Positions 1 to 5,884 of a stretch of DNA of 9,208 nucleotides are shown here, piece after piece. The DNA is from JBOGED01 sp050743625 (lineage in GTDB: Bacteria > Actinomycetota > Nitriliruptoria > Euzebyales > Egibacteraceae). Numbering within the stretch: position 1 is the stretch's first letter; each line of letters opens with the position of its first letter. The translations under genes were made by a program, and so were the position numbers. Under the pieces are notes generated by a model. That model made no database searches and was not told the origin of the DNA. It saw only the letters and a list, made by a program, of their open reading frames with translations. Location: positions 1 through 9,208 of the forward strand of contig JBOGED010000304.1 in the NCBI GenBank assembly GCA_050743625.1. Reading direction: 5' to 3'.

Positions 1-338
1 CTTTATGAGCTGGGCTTCTCAGCGCCCGCCGGGCTGGAGAAAGTCGCCGGCGACGGGTACGGCGGCAGCGTCAGCGCGGAGCGCCCAGAGATACTCGACA
101 CCGATGTGCTGGTGTGGTTCGCCGAGCCGGGTGATCCCACCATCCAGAACGACCCGCTGTACCGCACCCTCGCGGTCCGCACCGAGGGGCGCGACCTGTT
201 CATCGGGGCGGGGGACCCGCTCGAGATCCCGATCACCGGGTTTATCACGGTCCTCAAGCCTCGTTCCTGCTCGACAGATTGGTCCCCCGGCTCGTCGCGG
301 CTATCGACGGCGACCCCACCACCACCGCAAAGGAGTAG
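1..338 (+). pseudogene. SBP-0: 3' part of an iron-siderophore binding protein with a frameshift near the end
   Basis: The gene enters the window already in frame 1. It encodes the C-terminal lobe of a siderophore-binding protein, with family-typical segments: an LGF motif, DTDVLVWF, DPLYRTL and EGRDLFIG, matching the same places in SBP-4 and SBP-7. After GFITVL (codon ending at 255) the frame should continue as the conserved LSLPFLLDRLVP tail. Instead, positions 256-263 hold eight bases where nine are expected. From 264 the tail is restored in frame 3 (FLLDRLVPRLVAAIDGDP...) and ends at TAG 336-338, two bases before the next ATG. As sequenced, the frame-1 product instead runs to a TGA at 358-360 with an unrelated Pro/Ser-rich tail that overlaps the SBP-1 start. 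This is either a recent inactivating deletion or a sequencing error. The N-terminal lobe and signal peptide lie outside the window. Confidence 0.8.
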
Positions 339-340
339 CG

Positions 341-1363
341 ATGACCACGACTGTCCTTGATCCCGCCGCCGAGCTGACCCGCCGCCAGGTGTTGACCGGT
401 GCTGGTGTCCTGGGGCTGTTGACCGCGTTCCCGGCCCCCGTGTGGGGCCAGGAGCGGGGCGCGTTCCCGGTCACGATCGAGCACCGGTTCGGCGCCACGA
501 CCATCCCGAAGGCCCCTGAGCGAGTGGTCAGCGTCGGGCTCACCGAGCAGGACGCGCTGCTGGCGCTGGGCGTCGCGCCGATCGCCATCACCGACTGGTG
601 GGGGTTTCCCAGCGGGGTGGGGCCCTGGGCCACCGACGAGCTCGGCGGCGCCACGATCGAGGTCCTGAGCACACCGGACGGGTACGATTTCGAGCGGATC
701 GCCGCCCTGCGCCCCGACCTGCTCATCGGGATCCACTACGGGCCGGAGGAGGACGACTACACCACGCTGTCCCAGATCGCTCCTACCGTGGTCGCACCCC
801 GCGAGTTCGCGACCGTGAACACGCCGTGGCAGGAGATGACGCGGTTGATCGGCCGGGCGCTCGGCCGGGAGGACCAAGCGGAGGAGCTTATCGCCGAGGT
901 CGAAGGATTGTTCGCCGACGCGCGGGCGGAGCACCCCGAGTTCGAGGGGGCCACCGCGGTTCCCGCGTGGTACGGGGGCGGGAACTTCGGGTTCTACGGG
1001 CCCGAGGAGCTGCGGGGGCGGTTCCTGACCTCGCTGGGGTTCCAGTTCACTCCCAAGGCCGCCGCGCTCGTCGCGCGTGGTGAGCCCCTTCCCACCTTAA
1101 GCGAAGAGCGGCTCGAGCTGCTGGACGGGGACGTGATCGTCTGGTTCTCCTACTCCCCCGAGAACCAGAAGGAGATCGAGGACAGCCCCGTCTACCAAGG
1201 GCTGGAGGCCGCTCGCGAGGGGCGCGCGCTCTTCGTGGGCAACGGCGACCAAACCGACCTGGCCGCGGCGCTCAGCTTCAGCTCCGTGCTGAGCTTGCCG
1301 TTCGCCATCGACGGGCTGGTGCCGCTCCTCGCCGGCGCCCTCGCCACGGCGCCCACGTCATGA
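341..1363 (+). CDS. SBP-1: iron-siderophore ABC transporter substrate-binding protein, Tat-exported
   Basis: Predicted extracytoplasmic binding protein (340 aa) that captures a ferric siderophore for an ABC importer. Residues 11-36 form a Tat-like signal (ELTRRQVLTG, Arg14-Arg15, then a hydrophobic stretch ending near VWG). There is no lipobox and no cysteine anywhere. The mature protein begins with AFPVTIEHRFGATTIPKAPERVV, split as residues 41-50 and 51-63, followed by the family motifs GLTEQDALLALG (66-77), FERIAALRPDLLIG (117-130) and LSQIAPTV (143-150). The C-terminal lobe ends in SVLSLPFAIDGLVPLL. The full-length PF01497-type architecture is intact. ATG 341 was chosen over upstream in-frame codons because AAGGAG at 330-335 lies five bases before it and the signal peptide starts there. 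It sits two bases after the ancestral stop of SBP-0, implying co-transcription with it. Its exact ligand cannot be read from sequence. Confidence 0.92.
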   Translation: MTTTVLDPAAELTRRQVLTGAGVLGLLTAFPAPVWGQERGAFPVTIEHRFGATTIPKAPERVVSVGLTEQDALLALGVAPIAITDWWGFPSGVGPWATDELGGATIEVLSTPDGYDFERIAALRPDLLIGIHYGPEEDDYTTLSQIAPTVVAPREFATVNTPWQEMTRLIGRALGREDQAEELIAEVEGLFADARAEHPEFEGATAVPAWYGGGNFGFYGPEELRGRFLTSLGFQFTPKAAALVARGEPLPTLSEERLELLDGDVIVWFSYSPENQKEIEDSPVYQGLEAAREGRALFVGNGDQTDLAAALSFSSVLSLPFAIDGLVPLLAGALATAPTS

Positions 1364-1369
1364 CTCCAG

Positions 1370-1385
1370 CCATACCGTGGTATGG
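1370..1385. promoter_or_regulatory. Palindromic operator of the toxin-antitoxin pair
   Basis: CCATACCGTGGTATGG is a perfect inverted repeat: two 7-bp arms around a 2-bp centre. It lies directly upstream of the ribbon-helix-helix antitoxin gene and overlaps its candidate -10 box. Antitoxins of this fold usually bind such palindromes to repress their own operon, so autoregulation is the likely role. The binding itself is inferred. Confidence 0.7.
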
Positions 1386-1386
1386 T
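1381..1386 (+). promoter_or_regulatory. Candidate -10 box of a leaderless antitoxin promoter
   Basis: TATGGT fits the actinobacterial TANNNT -10 pattern and ends seven bases before ATG 1394. Transcription would therefore start at or next to the start codon. No convincing ribosome-binding site is present in the gap, which agrees with a leaderless mRNA. The -35 region is weak (ATGACT at 1360-1365, spacing 15). The box lies in the right half of the palindrome, so repressor binding would block it. Confidence 0.5.
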
Positions 1387-1393
1387 GTGATGC

Positions 1394-1657
1394 ATGGCGA
1401 CCAGGAAGGTGACGATCACGCTGCCCGAAGAGGTCCTCGGGCGGATCAAGGCGCTGGCGGCTGAGCAGGGTCTGCCACTGTCGACCTATCTGACGAGGGT
1501 GGCCGCACACCACGCCCGGGTGCAGGACGGGCTCGTGGGGTTGCGGGAGTGGGAAGCCGAGGAAGGGTCGCTCACTGTCGAAGAGCGAGCGCGGGCCCGT
1601 GAGGAGATCGCCCGCGCCGACGCGATCATCGCCCGGTCCCGGAGAGCCTCCGCGTGA
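1394..1657 (+). CDS. Ribbon-helix-helix antitoxin (CopG/VapB-like)
   Basis: This 87-aa protein has an N-terminal ribbon-helix-helix DNA-binding domain. Residues 4-10 (RKVTITL) form the beta strand, PEEVLGRIKALAAEQG (11-26) the first helix, and LSTYLTRVAAHHA (29-41) the second. A charged, Glu/Arg-rich C-terminal half (about 51-84) would wrap and neutralise the toxin. The partner is the PIN protein encoded next, whose GTG start overlaps this stop by four bases (GTGA). That overlap couples translation, as is typical of vapBC pairs. A perfect palindrome immediately upstream is the probable self-operator. The start at 1394 fits the leaderless -10 spacing. The pair is unrelated in function to the surrounding binding proteins. 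Family assignment is firm, while the cognate pairing is inferred from the overlap. Confidence 0.85.
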   Translation: MATRKVTITLPEEVLGRIKALAAEQGLPLSTYLTRVAAHHARVQDGLVGLREWEAEEGSLTVEERARAREEIARADAIIARSRRASA

Positions 1658-2058
1658 CGATCGCCGAGCGCGGGCCGGTGGTCTACGACACCGGAGCGCT
1701 GGTGGCCGCCGACCGCGGGACGCGCTCGATGTTCGCGCTGCACGGTGGCCTTCTCGACGAGGCCCGGCAGATCATCGTGCCCGCCCCCGTCCTGACCCAG
1801 GCGTGGCGGGACGGCGCTCGGCAGGTGCGCCTGGTGCGGCTGCTGCGCGGGTGCCTGGTCGCACCAACGTCCGAGAGGATGGCGAAGGCCGCCGGGGAGT
1901 TGCTCGGCAGGGCAGGAGCGGCGGACGCCGTGGACGCCATCGTGGTCAGTACCGCCCTCCGGTATGAGGCTCGGGTCGTGACCAGCGATCCCGACGACTT
2001 GGAGCGGCTCGTGCGGGCGTCGGGCGCCGGCGTGCCGATCCCGCTGATCGTGGTCTGA
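1654..2058 (+). CDS. PIN-domain toxin ribonuclease (VapC-like)
   Basis: This 134-aa protein is a single PIN domain, expected to be a Mg/Mn-dependent ribonuclease toxin held in check by the antitoxin before it. Visible landmarks are VVYDTGALVAADR with the first acidic residue Asp12, the AADAVDAIVV block with Asp91 and Asp94, and VVTSDPDDL with Asp112 and following acids. At the usual second acidic site (PAPVLTQAW, residue 49) there is Gln rather than Glu. I recall this substitution in a related actinobacterial PIN subfamily, so it need not mean loss of activity. Translation starts at GTG 1654, inside the antitoxin stop (GTGA overlap), and ends at TGA 2056-2058. Length and motif order are normal for VapC. 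The RNA target cannot be predicted from sequence. Confidence 0.85.
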   Translation: MTIAERGPVVYDTGALVAADRGTRSMFALHGGLLDEARQIIVPAPVLTQAWRDGARQVRLVRLLRGCLVAPTSERMAKAAGELLGRAGAADAVDAIVVSTALRYEARVVTSDPDDLERLVRASGAGVPIPLIVV

Positions 2059-2081
2059 CGTGGTCCTGGCGGACCGGGGCC

Positions 2082-2576
2082 GTGGAGATCCGCTTCACAC
2101 GCCAGCTCACCCGCATCCCCGACCTGCTCGTCATCCGCGGCGAGGACCCCTGCCGGCATTGGTTCTCCCCGGCCGAGGTGACTGTGGCCAGCGAGATCGA
2201 GTCACCCGGCAGCCACGTCGAGGACCGGACCACCAAGCCCGCGCTGTACTCACGGTTCGGCATTCCCCACTATTGCCGCGTCCAGTGGTCGCCGTTGCAA
2301 ATCGCCGTGTACCGGCTTGGCGAAGACGACACCTATTCGATGGCCGCACCCAACGAGCGGTTGAAGGTCGACGTGCCGTTCCCGATCGATCTGGCGCTTG
2401 CCGACCTCCTCATCCTGCACAGTACGGCGAAGTACTCCTCAAGGACCCGCGCACCGCCCGGTTTGCCCGATTTTCATCCCTTCGGGGTGGCGGCGCTCGG
2501 CCGGGCGGAGCGGGCAGACCCGGAGCGGCGCGCTGAGCCTCCTGACCTGTTGACCAGCGCGGATGGCGCGGTTTAA
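2082..2576 (+). pseudogene. Uma2-family (DUF820) nuclease remnant lacking its N-terminus
   Basis: The frame from GTG 2082 matches the C-terminal two thirds of Uma2-family PD-(D/E)xK-like proteins. It has RIPDLLVIRG (Asp14), WFSPAEVTVASEIESPGS (Glu38 with the SPGS turn), DRTTKPALYSRFGIPHY (Asp48, Lys52) and ends in the family-typical VPFPIDL near residue 103. Full-length relatives are about 180-200 aa and carry some 70 further N-terminal residues with the RxELIDGxL-type block. That part is absent, because the PIN gene ends only 23 bases upstream. No ribosome-binding site precedes 2082. Residues after about 110 have no family likeness, and the frame closes only at TAA 2574-2576, inside the iron box of the next operon. 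It is best read as a truncated leftover whose real homology ends near 2415. A short functional protein cannot be excluded. The cellular role of this family is poorly defined. Confidence 0.65.
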
Positions 2577-2579
2577 AGT
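2550..2579 (+). promoter_or_regulatory. Promoter of the SBP-2 to SBP-8 operon
   Basis: TTGACC (2550-2555) is a five-of-six match to the -35 consensus. After an 18-bp spacer, TAAAGT (2574-2579) fits the TANNNT -10 pattern. Transcription would start near 2586, giving a leader of about 105 bases before ATG 2691, in which I see no other signal. The -10 lies inside the iron box, so the arrangement suits repression by an iron-loaded DtxR/IdeR-type regulator. This is inferred from motif matching only. Confidence 0.55.
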
Positions 2580-2592
2580 GAAGCTAACCTAG
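2574..2592. promoter_or_regulatory. Iron box (IdeR/DmdR/DtxR-type operator)
   Basis: TAAAGTGAAGCTAACCTAG matches the actinobacterial iron-box consensus TTAGGTTAGGCTAACCTAA at 14 of 19 positions. The right half GCTAACCTA is perfect and the left half degenerate. It overlaps the -10 box and the predicted transcription start of the SBP-2 operon, the usual geometry for repression by Fe2+-bound DtxR-family proteins. It predicts induction of the array under iron starvation and supports iron, rather than cobalamin or haem, as the cargo theme. Confidence 0.7.
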
Positions 2593-2690
2593 TTGCGCGG
2601 GCGCGGGCTCGCGGAAGGCGGCGGCGGGCTCGGTGGCGCGGGCGTCTGTGCGGTCTCGCGGGTCGTCGCGAATGACCGGAAGGAACGCTC

Positions 2691-3731
2691 ATGTCCACGA
2701 CCCTGCTCGACCCGCACCCGATCACTGACGAGGTGACGCGGCGCGGGTTGCTAACCGGCGCGGCGGCGTTGGGGATACTGACCGTGCTGCCGGCCCGGGG
2801 GTGGGGCCAGGACGCCGCGGATGCCGGTCCTTGGGAGTTCACCGACGACCGGGGAGTGACGATCACGCTGGACCAGCGGCCCCAGAGGGTGGTGGCGTTC
2901 GTGTCCGCGGCGGCGGCGCTATCGGACTTCGGCGTGCGGCCGATCGCCATCTTTGGCCCGTCGAGGCGAGAGGACGGCTCCCGCGCGGACCACCAGGTGG
3001 GCAACCTCGACCTGGGCGAGCTCACCTCGGTGGGCAACACCTACGGCGAGTTCAACGTCGAGCAGTACGCCGCGTTACGGCCTGATCTGCTGGTCAGCCT
3101 GATGTACACGCCTGAGCCTCCGCTGTGGTACGTGCCTGAGGAGTCGGCCGCGGAGATCGAGCGGGTGGCGCCCACGGTCGGCATCGAGATCAGCGGCACG
3201 ATCACGACGGTGGACAAGACGATTGGGCGGTTCGCCGAGCTGGCGTTGGCGCTCGGGGCCGACCCGGAGGGCCCAGGTTTCACTGGTGCCAAGGCCCGCT
3301 TCGACGCCGCCAGCCAGGATCTCGCGGCGATCGCGAGGGACAAGCCCGGGCTCAAGGTGATGGCCGCCAGCGGGTACACCGAGGGGCTCTACGTCGCCAA
3401 GCCCGGCGAGGCCAACGACCTGCGCTACTTCGCCGAGCTGGGCCTGGACATCGTCGCCCCCCGCGGCGAGGGGGACTTCTGGGAGGCCCTGAGCTGGGAG
3501 CAGACCGACCGCTACCCCGCCGACGTGATCCTGCACGACGCACGGTTCCAGGCCTTCACCCTCGAGCATATGGCCGAGGAGTTCCCCACGTGGAGCCAGC
3601 TGCCGGCGGTCCAGGCCGGCCAGATCATCCCCTGGCGCTTCGAGGCGCCGTACAGCTACGCATCCTTCGCCTCGGTCATCGAGGAGATCAACGCGGCGTT
3701 GAAGAGCTTCGACGAGGGACTTGTGGGGTGA
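2691..3731 (+). CDS. SBP-2: iron-type ABC substrate-binding protein of the FTDDRGV subfamily, Tat-exported
   Basis: This 346-aa binding protein is the first gene behind the iron box. The signal region has VTRRGLLTG (Arg17-Arg18) and a hydrophobic stretch to about residue 38 (ARGWGQ), with no lipobox cysteine. The mature part opens with WEFTDDRGVTITLDQRPQRV, diagnostic of a different PF01497-like subfamily from most of its neighbours. It continues with an AAAALSDFGVRPIAIFGP block, EFNVEQYAALRPDLLVSLMY, a linker helix region around 160-220, and LKVMAASGYTEGLYVAKPGE at the start of the second lobe. It ends with the WSQLPAVQAGQIIPW and FEAPYSYASF blocks. The start is set by GGAAGGA at 2678-2684, six bases before ATG. 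SBP-8 at the window end is the only other member of this subfamily here. Its stop lies five bases before the SBP-3 ATG. An iron-complex cargo is inferred from the family and the operator. Confidence 0.9.
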   Translation: MSTTLLDPHPITDEVTRRGLLTGAAALGILTVLPARGWGQDAADAGPWEFTDDRGVTITLDQRPQRVVAFVSAAAALSDFGVRPIAIFGPSRREDGSRADHQVGNLDLGELTSVGNTYGEFNVEQYAALRPDLLVSLMYTPEPPLWYVPEESAAEIERVAPTVGIEISGTITTVDKTIGRFAELALALGADPEGPGFTGAKARFDAASQDLAAIARDKPGLKVMAASGYTEGLYVAKPGEANDLRYFAELGLDIVAPRGEGDFWEALSWEQTDRYPADVILHDARFQAFTLEHMAEEFPTWSQLPAVQAGQIIPWRFEAPYSYASFASVIEEINAALKSFDEGLVG

Positions 3732-3736
3732 GGCCG

Positions 3737-4741
3737 ATGACTCTAAGGCCAATCGCGTTGGCGATCGCGGTCATGCTCGTGGCGACGGCGGGCGTGTCAC
3801 CAGCGGCGTCGGCGGCGTCGGCCGCCGAGGCGGCGTTCCCGGTCACGATCGAGCATAAGTTCGGCAGCACGACGATCACCGAGGAGCCCCAGCGGGTGCT
3901 GTCGCTCGGCTACAGCGACCAGGACCCCATCCTGGCGCTCGGCGTGGTGCCGATCGCGGTGCGGTATTGGTACGGCGACGAGTCCGACGCCGTGTTCCCG
4001 TGGGCGCGGGACGCGCTGGGTGACGACACCTCTCCTGAGGTGTTGAACATGCCCGAGGTGAACTTCGAGAGGATCGCCGCCCTCCAACCCGACGTGATCA
4101 TCGCCACCTACGCCGGCATCACCGCCGACGAGTACGACACGCTGTCCCAAATCGCTCCCACAGTCGCCCAGTCGGGCGAGTACATCGATTACGGCATGCC
4201 CTGGCAGGAGGTAACCGTGGCGATCGGCCGCGCCCTCGGCCGGGTGGAGCGGGCCGAGGAGCTGGTCGCCGAGGTCGAGGCACAGTTCGCCGCCGCCCGT
4301 GACGAGCATCCCGAGTTCGCCGGTCTGACCCTGGCCGCCGTGGGCGGGGAGTTCGAGGGCCGGTACGGCTTCTTCGCCTCGGCCGATCCGCGGGCGCGGA
4401 TCTTCTCATCTCTAGGCTTCCAGCTGCCTGAGGAGTTCGACGAGATCGCCGGTGAGCAGTTCTACGGCGACATCAGCGCCGAGCAGCTGGAGCTGTTCGA
4501 CCGCGACGTCGTGGTCTTCCAGCAGATCCAGTTCTTGGAGAACGGCCTCGCCGGGCTCAAGGCAGACCCGTTCGTCCAACAGCTCGACGCCGTCCGGGAG
4601 GGGCGGGTGATCTACGTCGACCAGGAGCTCGACGACGCGCTGGCGTTCAACAGCGTCTTGAGCCTGCCGTTCGCGCTGGAGGGGCTGGTGCCGCTGCTCG
4701 CCGCCGCCGCCGACGGCGACCCCGCCGTCGTGCCGTCATGA
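3737..4741 (+). CDS. SBP-3: iron-siderophore substrate-binding protein with a Sec-type signal
   Basis: This 334-aa binding protein belongs to the IEHkfG subfamily. Unlike every other SBP here with a visible N-terminus, it lacks a twin-arginine motif. The N-terminus MTLRPIALAIAVMLVATAGV is a short Sec-like signal followed by an Ala/Ser-rich stretch offering AxA cleavage sites at about 24-32. The mature part starts AFPVTIEHKFGSTTI, then GYSDQDPILALGVVPIAVRYWYG, split as GYSDQDPILALG and VVPIAVRYWYG, then NFERIAALQPDVIIATYAG, LSQIAPTVAQSG and PWQEVTVAIGRALGR. The C-terminal lobe ends NSVLSLPFALEGLVPLL. There is no cysteine, so it would be released as a soluble protein. ATG 3737 was chosen because it gives a complete signal peptide and lies five bases after the SBP-2 stop, with a G-rich GGGGTGAGG upstream. 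The in-frame extension to 3590 would lie inside SBP-2. SBP-4 follows after 16 bases. Confidence 0.9.
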   Translation: MTLRPIALAIAVMLVATAGVSPAASAASAAEAAFPVTIEHKFGSTTITEEPQRVLSLGYSDQDPILALGVVPIAVRYWYGDESDAVFPWARDALGDDTSPEVLNMPEVNFERIAALQPDVIIATYAGITADEYDTLSQIAPTVAQSGEYIDYGMPWQEVTVAIGRALGRVERAEELVAEVEAQFAAARDEHPEFAGLTLAAVGGEFEGRYGFFASADPRARIFSSLGFQLPEEFDEIAGEQFYGDISAEQLELFDRDVVVFQQIQFLENGLAGLKADPFVQQLDAVREGRVIYVDQELDDALAFNSVLSLPFALEGLVPLLAAAADGDPAVVPS

Positions 4742-4757
4742 CCCGAAGGGAGCACCG

Positions 4758-5804
4758 ATGAGACCGACCGTATTCACCCCCGTGGACGAGCTGACCCGCC
4801 GCCGCCTGCTGACCGGCGCCGGCGCCGCTGGTCTGCTGATCGCCGCGGGCCGCGGTGTCGGGCCCGCGGCCGGCGCCGAGCCGGAGGACGGCGCCTTCCC
4901 CGTCACGATCGAGCACCAGTATGGCGGCACCGAGATCCGCGAGGAGCCGCGGCGGGTCGTCAGCGTCGGGCTCACCGAGCAGGACGCGATCCTGGCGCTA
5001 GGCGTCAAGCCGGTCGCGGTGACCGAATGGTTCGGCGAGCAGCCGTATGCCACCTGGCCGTGGGCGACCGACGAGCTGGGCGGCGCCGAGCCAGCGGTCC
5101 TGCGGGGAGACCTCAACTTCGAGCGGGTCGCCGGGCTGCGCCCGGACCTGATCCTCGCGATCTACTCCGCCATTACCGAGGACGACTACCACACGCTGTC
5201 CCAGATCGCCCCCACCGTCGCGCCGCCGGCCGGGTACGCCGACTATCTCGGCCCCCCTTGGCAAGAGGCGACACGCGTCATCGGCCGCGCGCTCGGTCAA
5301 CCCGCGCGAGCCGAGCAGCTGGTCGCCGAGGTCGAGTCGCTCATCGCGCACGCGCGCGAGGAGCACCCGGAGTTCGAGGGCGCGGCGGTGGTGTTCGCGG
5401 TCAACGGCGGCGACGGCTCCTACTACCTCCATGGCCAGGAATCCGCTCCCGTGCGGGCCATGCGCGCGTTGGGCTTCCGGCTGCCCACCCAGATCCCCAA
5501 GCCAGCTGCGAACGAGCCGTACACGCAGATCAGCGGCGAGCAGATCGACCTGCTCGATCTCGCCGACGTGCTGGTGTGGGTCCTGAACTCAGGAGCCGAG
5601 CGTGAGGGCTTCGCGAACGACCCGCTCTACCAGGGACTTGACGTCGTGAAGGAGGGGCGTGACATCTTCCTCGCGATCCCCGAGCCGCTGGCCGGTGCCA
5701 CTGGGTTCAACAGCGTGCTCAGCATCCCGTTCCTGCTCGACGGCCTCGTGCCGATGTTGGCCGCGGCCGTCGACGGCGACCCCGCCACGGAGGTGATCTC
5801 ATGA
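4758..5804 (+). CDS. SBP-4: iron-siderophore substrate-binding protein, Tat-exported
   Basis: This 348-aa protein has a Tat signal (DELTRRRLLTG, Arg14-Arg15) and a probable AxA cleavage after PAAGA at residue 40. No cysteine is present. The mature domain runs GAFPVTIEHQYGGTEI, GLTEQDAILALGVKPVAVTE with the variable pocket segment WFGEQPYATWPWATDELGG, then NFERVAGLRPDLILAIYSAI, LSQIAPTVAPPAG, and SVLSIPFLLDGLVPML at the C-terminus. The GLTEQDA motif is shared with SBP-1, making SBP-1 its closest match at this site. The signal peptide resembles that of SBP-7 more, so the gene looks mosaic. AAGGGAG at 4746-4752 is five bases before ATG. Its stop overlaps the SBP-5 start as ATGA, and the SBP-5 ribosome-binding site lies in its own last codons. 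Confidence 0.92.
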   Translation: MRPTVFTPVDELTRRRLLTGAGAAGLLIAAGRGVGPAAGAEPEDGAFPVTIEHQYGGTEIREEPRRVVSVGLTEQDAILALGVKPVAVTEWFGEQPYATWPWATDELGGAEPAVLRGDLNFERVAGLRPDLILAIYSAITEDDYHTLSQIAPTVAPPAGYADYLGPPWQEATRVIGRALGQPARAEQLVAEVESLIAHAREEHPEFEGAAVVFAVNGGDGSYYLHGQESAPVRAMRALGFRLPTQIPKPAANEPYTQISGEQIDLLDLADVLVWVLNSGAEREGFANDPLYQGLDVVKEGRDIFLAIPEPLAGATGFNSVLSIPFLLDGLVPMLAAAVDGDPATEVIS

Positions 5805-5884
5805 CAACGACCCTGCTGCTCGACCCCGTCGATGAGCTGACCCGCCGGGAGCTCCTGGTCGGCGGGCTGTCCCTGGCAGCGCTG
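5761..5884 (+). repeat. Gene-junction repeat, copy 1 (SBP-4/SBP-5)
   Basis: This block spans the end of SBP-4, the ribosome-binding site, the ATGA overlap and the signal-peptide codons of SBP-5. Its first 23 bases (5761-5783) are identical at 6813-6835 and 7865-7887, exactly 1052 and 2104 bases downstream. Positions 5808-5884 match 6860-6936 at 75 of 77 bases, far closer than the gene bodies that follow. Confidence 0.85.

Noticed and set aside
250..270. Programmed frameshift in SBP-0
   Set aside because: There is no slippery heptamer or stimulatory structure at 250-263, and no other paralogue has a shift here. Deletion or sequencing error is simpler.
5..340. N-terminal extension of the SBP-1 open frame back to position 5
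   Set aside because: It overlaps the SBP-0 coding region in another frame and has no signal peptide. The ribosome site at 330-335 and the Tat signal both point to ATG 341.
2421..2436. AGTAC...GTACT inverted repeat as a terminator
   Set aside because: The stem is only 5 bp and there is no T-run after it, so it cannot be supported as a terminator.
2454..2509. CCGCCCGG / CCGGGCGG pair as a terminator or attachment site
   Set aside because: The arms are separated by about 40 bases in very GC-rich DNA and no U-tract follows. Such pairs are expected by chance here.
2060..2536. Plus-strand open frame 2060-2536 in a different frame from the Uma2 remnant
   Set aside because: Its product is Arg/Pro-rich without recognisable motifs and it lies over the frame that holds the clear Uma2 blocks.
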